Notes under the pieces: model-generated
Database searches by the model: none
What the model was told of the DNA's origin: nothing
What the model saw: only the letters and a program-made list of their open reading frames with translations
Shown here: positions 5,929 through 9,035 of the stretch, piece after piece
How the letters are laid out: each line of letters opens with the position of its first letter
Position numbering within the stretch: position 1 is the first letter of the stretch
Position numbers and translations under genes: made by a program
Assembly: GCA_021838065.1 (NCBI GenBank)
Contig: JAKCEJ010000097.1
Span: forward strand, 1 to 9,035
From: Pseudomonadota bacterium
GTDB taxonomy: Bacteria; Pseudomonadota; Gammaproteobacteria; Steroidobacterales; Steroidobacteraceae
Reading direction: 5' to 3'
Length of the DNA stretch: 9,035 nt

Positions 5929-5938
5929 CGGAGTCTTG

Positions 5939-5995
5939 AAGCGCTCGCCGAGGCAGGCTTCAATACTGCCGCGGCGCGCGCCGCCCAGAGCGCTT
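5939..5995 (+). other. Three-way-junction RNA fold in the rpsI-tRNA spacer
   Basis: AAGCGCTC (5939-5946) pairs perfectly with GAGCGCTT (5988-5995), closing a region with two further hairpins. One is GGCAG (5952-5956) with CTGCC (5966-5970). The other is GCGGC (5971-5975) with GCCGC (5980-5984), part of a perfect 14-bp palindrome at 5971-5984. The fold begins 11 bases after the rpsI stop. TTTT (6001-6004) follows five bases after it and runs into the tRNA. It may terminate or stabilise the rpsI mRNA or guide tRNA processing; it is not a canonical terminator. Confidence 0.5.
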
Positions 5996-6003
5996 GCCGG
6001 TTT

Positions 6004-6077
6004 TGGGGGATCGTCTAGTGGTAGGACAACGGACTCTGACTCCGTTTACCTAGGTTCGAATCCTAGTCCCCCAGCCA
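6004..6077 (+). tRNA. tRNA-Gln (anticodon CTG)
   Basis: A complete cloverleaf. The acceptor stem TGGGGGA (6004-6010) pairs over seven bases with TCCCCCA (6067-6073). The D arm has a three-pair GTC/GAC stem. The anticodon stem ACGGA/TCCGT encloses loop CTCTGAC with CTG at 6036-6038, which reads the Gln codon CAG. The T arm is CTAGG-TTCGAAT-CCTAG. The discriminator base is G and CCA is encoded (6075-6077). The weak U-A first acceptor pair is a known identity feature for glutaminyl-tRNA synthetase. A strong terminator begins eight bases after the CCA, so this is a single-tRNA unit or the end of the rplM-rpsI transcript. Confidence 0.97.
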
Positions 6078-6084
6078 AACCGCA

Positions 6085-6118
6085 CGAAGCCCACCGCGAG
6101 GTGGGCTTCGGCGTTTTT
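6085..6118 (+). terminator. Rho-independent terminator after tRNA-Gln
   Basis: CGAAGCCCACC (6085-6095) and GGTGGGCTTCG (6100-6110) form a perfect 11-bp stem closed by the stable GNRA tetraloop GCGA (6096-6099). TTTTT (6114-6118) follows after GCG. It closes the tRNA transcript and probably also any read-through from rplM-rpsI. Confidence 0.9.
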
Positions 6119-6510
6119 GGGCACGGGGCGCGCCACCCGGTGTCATCTTCCGCATACGAGCACGAATCCCCCTTGGCTAGCGGTGAGCGGCGATTGACGG
6201 CTTTCAGCATCCGCGGCAACGCCGTCAGCTGACCCAGTATCTGCCGCCCCTGGTCAGGTCCAGAACCCGTCTCGAGTGGATGCCGGGCAAGGGCCTCAAG
6301 CCCGAGCGATCAAGCCCTGTCGCCGGTTCGACGTCGATCCGCTCTGGCGGCCCAGCGCGCCGGCGCCAACCCCGACTGCGGCTCGCTTGCGACACTGACG
6401 TGCAATTTCGCGCCTCGAGGGCGACTCGATTGCCCTTACCGGAATGTGGCTGATGCTCCTCAGGCCCGCGCCAAGAAACGCACCGTGCTGTCCTCGCCCT
6501 CGCCACTGGC
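6119..6510. other. Stretch with no recognisable gene
   Basis: About 390 bases after the tRNA terminator. Open frames exist on both strands, including a minus-strand frame of 185 codons that starts beyond this stretch, at 6782. Their translations are rich in Arg, Pro and Ser with no domain I recognise, as is usual for chance frames in GC-rich DNA. I see no ribosome binding site paired with a plausible start. It may be the left flank of a decayed accessory island. Confidence 0.5.
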
Positions 6511-6546
6511 AGATAAAGTATTAGAGTATTATGATATAAATGATTG
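6511..6546 (+). promoter_or_regulatory. AT-rich patch upstream of the ParA remnant
   Basis: An abrupt AT-rich block of about 36 bases in GC-rich surroundings. It holds overlapping -10-like hexamers: TATTAT (6527-6532), TATGAT (6530-6535) and TATAAA (6535-6540). No matching -35 is clear. It ends about 20 bases before the remnant start codon, so it was probably that gene's promoter or part of a partition or entry site. Confidence 0.35.
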
Positions 6547-6566
6547 CATGGGGAAGGACTCGGAAA

Positions 6567-7040
6567 GTGCCCGCGCGGGTCGTGGGCATCGTGAACCCGA
6601 ATGGCGGCCTCGGTAGGACCTAGCTCGTTGTCGCCCCGGGGAATCTCGCGGAAGGCTGATGTGATGACGAGGCGAAAATGCGCAGCTGGTTCCCTCAGGA
6701 TGGGCCTGAAGCGCGACGATGACGCCCGCGATCGCCACTTGGCCGCCAGCGAACGCCTCGCCCCACGGCTCAAGGGCGCCAACGGGCGCGCCCCTGCAGC
6801 GACGCGAGCGTCAATTCAAGATCAAGAAACGTCACGGAAACCGAGCGCAGTGGCGCGCGAGCCCCCTGCATGGCCGGCCGGGGATCGCGCCACGCGGGAG
6901 GAGATCGCCCAGACACTGCGCGAGCACCGGCTGCATGAGTTCGCGCGCAGCCCTCTGCTGAAAGCCGGCATCGCCGAGCGTGCATCGCTGAATACAACGC
7001 AACTCGGGCGCGCCATTGCAGCGGTCGAACCGGTTCGGCT
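6567..7040 (+). pseudogene. Broken ParA-type ATPase remnant
   Basis: GGGGAAGGA (6550-6558) lies eight bases before a GTG at 6567. The translation from there begins VPARVVGIVNPNGGLGRT, very like the ParA opening VIGI-NQKGG-GKTT with its deviant Walker A motif. A TAG (6621-6623) replaces the next Thr/Ser codon, LVVAPGNLAEG follows, then a TGA (6657-6659). In the same frame, DDEAKMRSWFPQDG (from 6663) resembles the downstream D-D-Q-S-W segment with residues deleted before it. The ParA-like C-terminal part continues in another frame: TREEIAQTLREHRL, then GIAERASLNTTQLGRAIAAVEP, recalling the I-R-G-E-P ending of small orphan ParAs. Both Walker lysines are also changed (K to N and K to R). The gene is dead by stops and at least one frameshift. 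The Walker A similarity is clear; the end boundary and the middle are uncertain. Confidence 0.5.
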
Positions 7041-7601
7041 TGGCCGCGGAGCGAAGGAGTCCGTGCCAAGCTCTACCTTTGGCGCATCGGATGGAGGGGT
7101 CATGGCCCCTCAGCTGCCGCCAGAGCCAGAGAGCGTCCGGGCATCGCCGATCATTATGCTGTATTGCTTTAGAGATCGCGGGCGCTTGTGCTCCGCCATC
7201 CCCTCTTCCCCGGGCCACGCCTGATCTCGGTGCCAACAGTGCCGGTCGCAATGACGTGGTTTTCGCTGGAGATTTCCCCGCCGGTGTACGCGAAGTCGCG
7301 ATCGGCGCGCCGTACCCGTGCGCAGTCGGATATTGCTTCTTCCGCCCGTCGTGCGGGCCGTCAGGCGCCCGCGTCGCTTGATTTTGGCGCCCTGCATGAG
7401 GGCAGCACTCGTTCGCTGTACCACTCAACGGGCAAGCTGAACACGCCGCGCCGATTGATCCGCCAGGGGTGTGTGCCGGGGCAAACCGACCGATGGGCCC
7501 CCGGGGGACATGGCGCTTGCACGGTGCGCATGCCGGTTTGCGGGGAGCGACGGCTTTGTTCATCGGGCGCAAAGAGCACGCCGAGGCTCGCCAGAGTGTC
7601 C
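7041..7601. other. Stretch with no recognisable gene
   Basis: About 560 bases with overlapping open frames on both strands, such as plus frames starting at 7016 and 7188 and a minus frame from 7626 to 6832. None has a family motif or a convincing ribosome binding site, and the amino-acid make-up (Arg, Ser, Pro and scattered Cys) is that of chance frames. No tRNA, CRISPR repeat or insertion-sequence end was seen. It is probably decayed DNA continuing from the ParA remnant. Confidence 0.5.
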
Positions 7602-7661
7602 CTGCCGCATCGATCAGGTTCACCATGGCAGGCTCTTGCGGCAGAACCTTTTTTTATTTTT
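7602..7661 (+). terminator. Hairpin with long T tract and no obvious gene before it
   Basis: CTGCCGCA (7602-7609) pairs perfectly with TGCGGCAG (7637-7644). An alternative stem, AGGTTC (7616-7621) with GAACCT (7644-7649), abuts the T run. T7-A-T5 follows (7649-7661). This resembles an intrinsic terminator for plus-strand transcription, though both loops are long (27 and 22 bases). It may end a small RNA or a lost gene, or insulate the permease gene that begins at 7720. Confidence 0.4.
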
Positions 7662-7677
7662 AACTCTCTCAGACACT

Positions 7678-7702
7678 CGGCAGCAGTAGACTGTCGCTGC
7701 CG
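7678..7702 (+). repeat. Inverted repeat upstream of the permease gene
   Basis: CGGCAGC (7678-7684) pairs perfectly with GCTGCCG (7696-7702) around an 11-base loop whose ends (AGT and ACT) can also pair. It sits 17 bases before the ATG at 7720, so it could be an operator or a leader hairpin controlling translation. TAGACT (7687-7692), identical to the rplM -10 box, lies in the loop, but no -35 partner is seen. Confidence 0.35.
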
Positions 7703-7719
7703 CAACGGTTGAATTCATC

Positions 7720-9035
7720 ATGACGGGCAACAGCGGCAAGACATTTATCCAGCGGTCTCAAACACAAATGTTCGGACACACTCCCGGTACCGTAGTGCCA
7801 AACATCACATTGAACGAGAAGACGACCCAACTCGGGTCCGACGATGGTCTCATCCGCAAAACTGAGCTCATCATCAGCGGGGTGTTGCGCGGCGGCGTGC
7901 TCCTGAGCGTTGCCGTGATACTCGCCGGCGTTTTCTATTACTACGCGTTGCGCATACTCGGCCGATTCCCCCCCACGACCTTTCCGGATACGTTGGCGGA
8001 GGTTGGCGCAGGTCTCAGGGCTGCCGAGCCGGCGGCGATCGTAACGGCCGGCCTCCTCGTCCTTCTCGCTACGCCGGTGTTGCGGGTCGCCGTGTCGATT
8101 GTCGCCTTTGCGATCGAGAAAGATCGCACCTACGTCATCATCACCGCGATCGTTCTGGCGATCCTGCTGTTCAGCATCTTCGGGATCGGGTCCTATCTTG
8201 GCCGGCCGGGCCTGACGGATGTGCCGAACAACACGATCGGCGTCCTGCTCTTCATCGCACTCAGCAGCGTGTTCGCCGGTTTTGTCGGCGCACTCGCCGG
8301 GCTCGGTGGCGGCGTGTTCATCGTGCCGATCCTGACGCTCATCTTTCACGTGTCTTTCGCCACCGCGATCGGCGCCTCCATCGTGTCCGTGATCGCCACA
8401 TCCTCCGGTGCGGCGGCCGCCTATGTGCGCGATCGAATGACCAATCTCAGGGTCGGCATGTTTCTCGAGATCGCCACGACCGCAGGAGCGGTCTGCGGCG
8501 CCCTGGTGTCATCCATGCTCGACGATACGGTGCTGTTCATCGTGTTCGGCGTCATTTTGCTGATCTCGGCCATCCCGCTCGTGCTGCGGCTCGGCGAAGA
8601 ATTGCCGCGGGGCGTCGAGAACCACAAATGGGCCGCATGGCTGAAATTGCCCAGTACCTATTCGGACCGCCGCACGCGCCAGGACATCCCCTACCATGTG
8701 GCGCATGTGCGCATCGGCTTCGGCATGATGTACGTGGCGGGGCTGATTTCCGGCTTGCTTGGCATCGGCAGCGGCACCTTCAAGGTGCTTGCGATGGACA
8801 CCGCGATGCGCCTGCCGATGAAGGTCTCGACCACCACCAGCAATTTCATGATCGGCGTGACGGCGGCGGCTTCCGCCGGGATCTTCTTTCAGCGCGGCGA
8901 TATAGAGCCGATGATCGCCGCTCCAGTGGCCGTCGGGGTGCTGGGCGGCTCCATGCTCGGCGCGAAGACTCTTAACCGAATGTCCAACGTGCACCTGAAA
9001 AAGGTGTTCGTTCCGATGATCGTGCTGGTGGCGCT
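7720..9035 (+). CDS. DUF1634-TauE/SafE (TSUP) fusion permease (3' end cut off)
   Basis: The frame is open for 438 codons from the ATG at 7720 to the window end. Residues 1-48 are polar. A DUF1634-like domain (about 45-160) has three hydrophobic segments: ELIISGVLRGGVLLSVAVIL from 49, GLLVLLATPVLRVAVSI followed by IEKD, and TYVIITAIVLAILLFSIFGI from 137. The TSUP permease begins near 170 and shows both half-repeats: FAGFVGALAGLGGGVFIVP (185-203) and GLISGLLGIGSGTFKVL (341-357), with a soluble linker between. TSUP proteins are inner-membrane carriers of small, often sulfur-containing anions such as sulfite, sulfoacetate or thiosulfate; the substrate here is unknown. An in-frame TAG at 7687 bars a longer start. 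No Shine-Dalgarno sequence precedes 7720, so ATG 7768 or GTG 7795 remain possible. DUF1634 is normally a separate small neighbour gene. Confidence 0.85.
   Translation, partial: MTGNSGKTFIQRSQTQMFGHTPGTVVPNITLNEKTTQLGSDDGLIRKTELIISGVLRGGVLLSVAVILAGVFYYYALRILGRFPPTTFPDTLAEVGAGLRAAEPAAIVTAGLLVLLATPVLRVAVSIVAFAIEKDRTYVIITAIVLAILLFSIFGIGSYLGRPGLTDVPNNTIGVLLFIALSSVFAGFVGALAGLGGGVFIVPILTLIFHVSFATAIGASIVSVIATSSGAAAAYVRDRMTNLRVGMFLEIATTAGAVCGALVSSMLDDTVLFIVFGVILLISAIPLVLRLGEELPRGVENHKWAAWLKLPSTYSDRRTRQDIPYHVAHVRIGFGMMYVAGLISGLLGIGSGTFKVLAMDTAMRLPMKVSTTTSNFMIGVTAAASAGIFFQRGDIEPMIAAPVAVGVLGGSMLGAKTLNRMSNVHLKKVFVPMIVLVA

Noticed and set aside
6162..6180. Possible copy of the tRNA 3' end as an integration site (CGAATCC followed by a C run)
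   Set aside because: Only seven bases match the tRNA T arm and the order of the rest differs; this is too short to call an attachment repeat.
6621..6623. TAG in the ParA remnant as a recoded codon
   Set aside because: A second stop follows within 36 bases, the Walker lysines are replaced and the frame shifts later; decay explains all of this without recoding.
6601..7224. Plus-strand frame of 207 codons as an intact gene
   Set aside because: It has no ribosome binding site and its N-terminal third is out of frame with the Walker A segment. Only a central stretch resembles ParA, so it is better explained as part of a broken gene.
6832..7626. Minus-strand frame of 264 codons
   Set aside because: It is Arg/Pro/Cys-rich with no domain and no ribosome binding site, and it runs antisense through the ParA remnant and the T-tract hairpin.
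7669..8349. Minus-strand frame of 226 codons opposite the permease
   Set aside because: A charged, motif-free translation antisense to clear DUF1634 and TSUP membrane segments.
1..9035. CRISPR array, insertion sequence or complete defence system
   Set aside because: No regularly spaced repeats, transposase motifs, terminal inverted repeats or nuclease/toxin domains were seen on either strand.

Overview
The window is GC-rich, tightly packed chromosomal DNA from a proteobacterium that makes ubiquinone, most likely a gammaproteobacterium outside the enterics. The evidence is a Coq7 hydroxylase, a Vfr/Clp-type CRP regulator, a DjlA co-chaperone, the rplM-rpsI pair and a tRNA-Gln with its CCA encoded. 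The placement is inferred from protein resemblance and gene order recalled from memory; no search was run.

Layout. Positions 1-1811 (minus strand) hold djlA followed by a YihY/BrkB-family membrane protein whose 3' end lies outside the window. A 49-bp divergent gap with a two-way -10 element separates djlA from purC-rpe (1861-3422, plus), which overlap by 4 bp. rpe converges on a CRP/Vfr-like regulator (3451-4179, minus). Upstream of that gene lies coq7 (4303-4941, minus). A 151-bp divergent region then leads into rplM-rpsI (5093-5928, plus), a structured spacer, tRNA-Gln(CTG) and a textbook terminator (6085-6118).

Positions 6119-7719 contain no intact gene that I can recognise. The stretch looks like a decayed accessory island. 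It has an AT-rich patch, the broken remains of a ParA-type ATPase (Walker A motif interrupted by a stop codon), and a hairpin with a long T tract near its right edge. From 7720 to the window end runs a membrane protein that joins an N-terminal DUF1634-like domain to a TauE/SafE (TSUP) permease; it is incomplete at the 3' end.

How the genes fit together. Most are housekeeping: purine synthesis (purC), pentose phosphates (rpe), ubiquinone (coq7), ribosome and translation (rplM, rpsI, tRNA-Gln), membrane-linked chaperone activity (djlA) and global regulation (the CRP homologue). I see no complete new defence or mobile system. The points most worth a second look are the DUF1634-TSUP fusion, the ParA remnant in the post-tRNA island, the structured rplM leader, and -10 elements placed so close to start codons that leaderless mRNAs are predicted.
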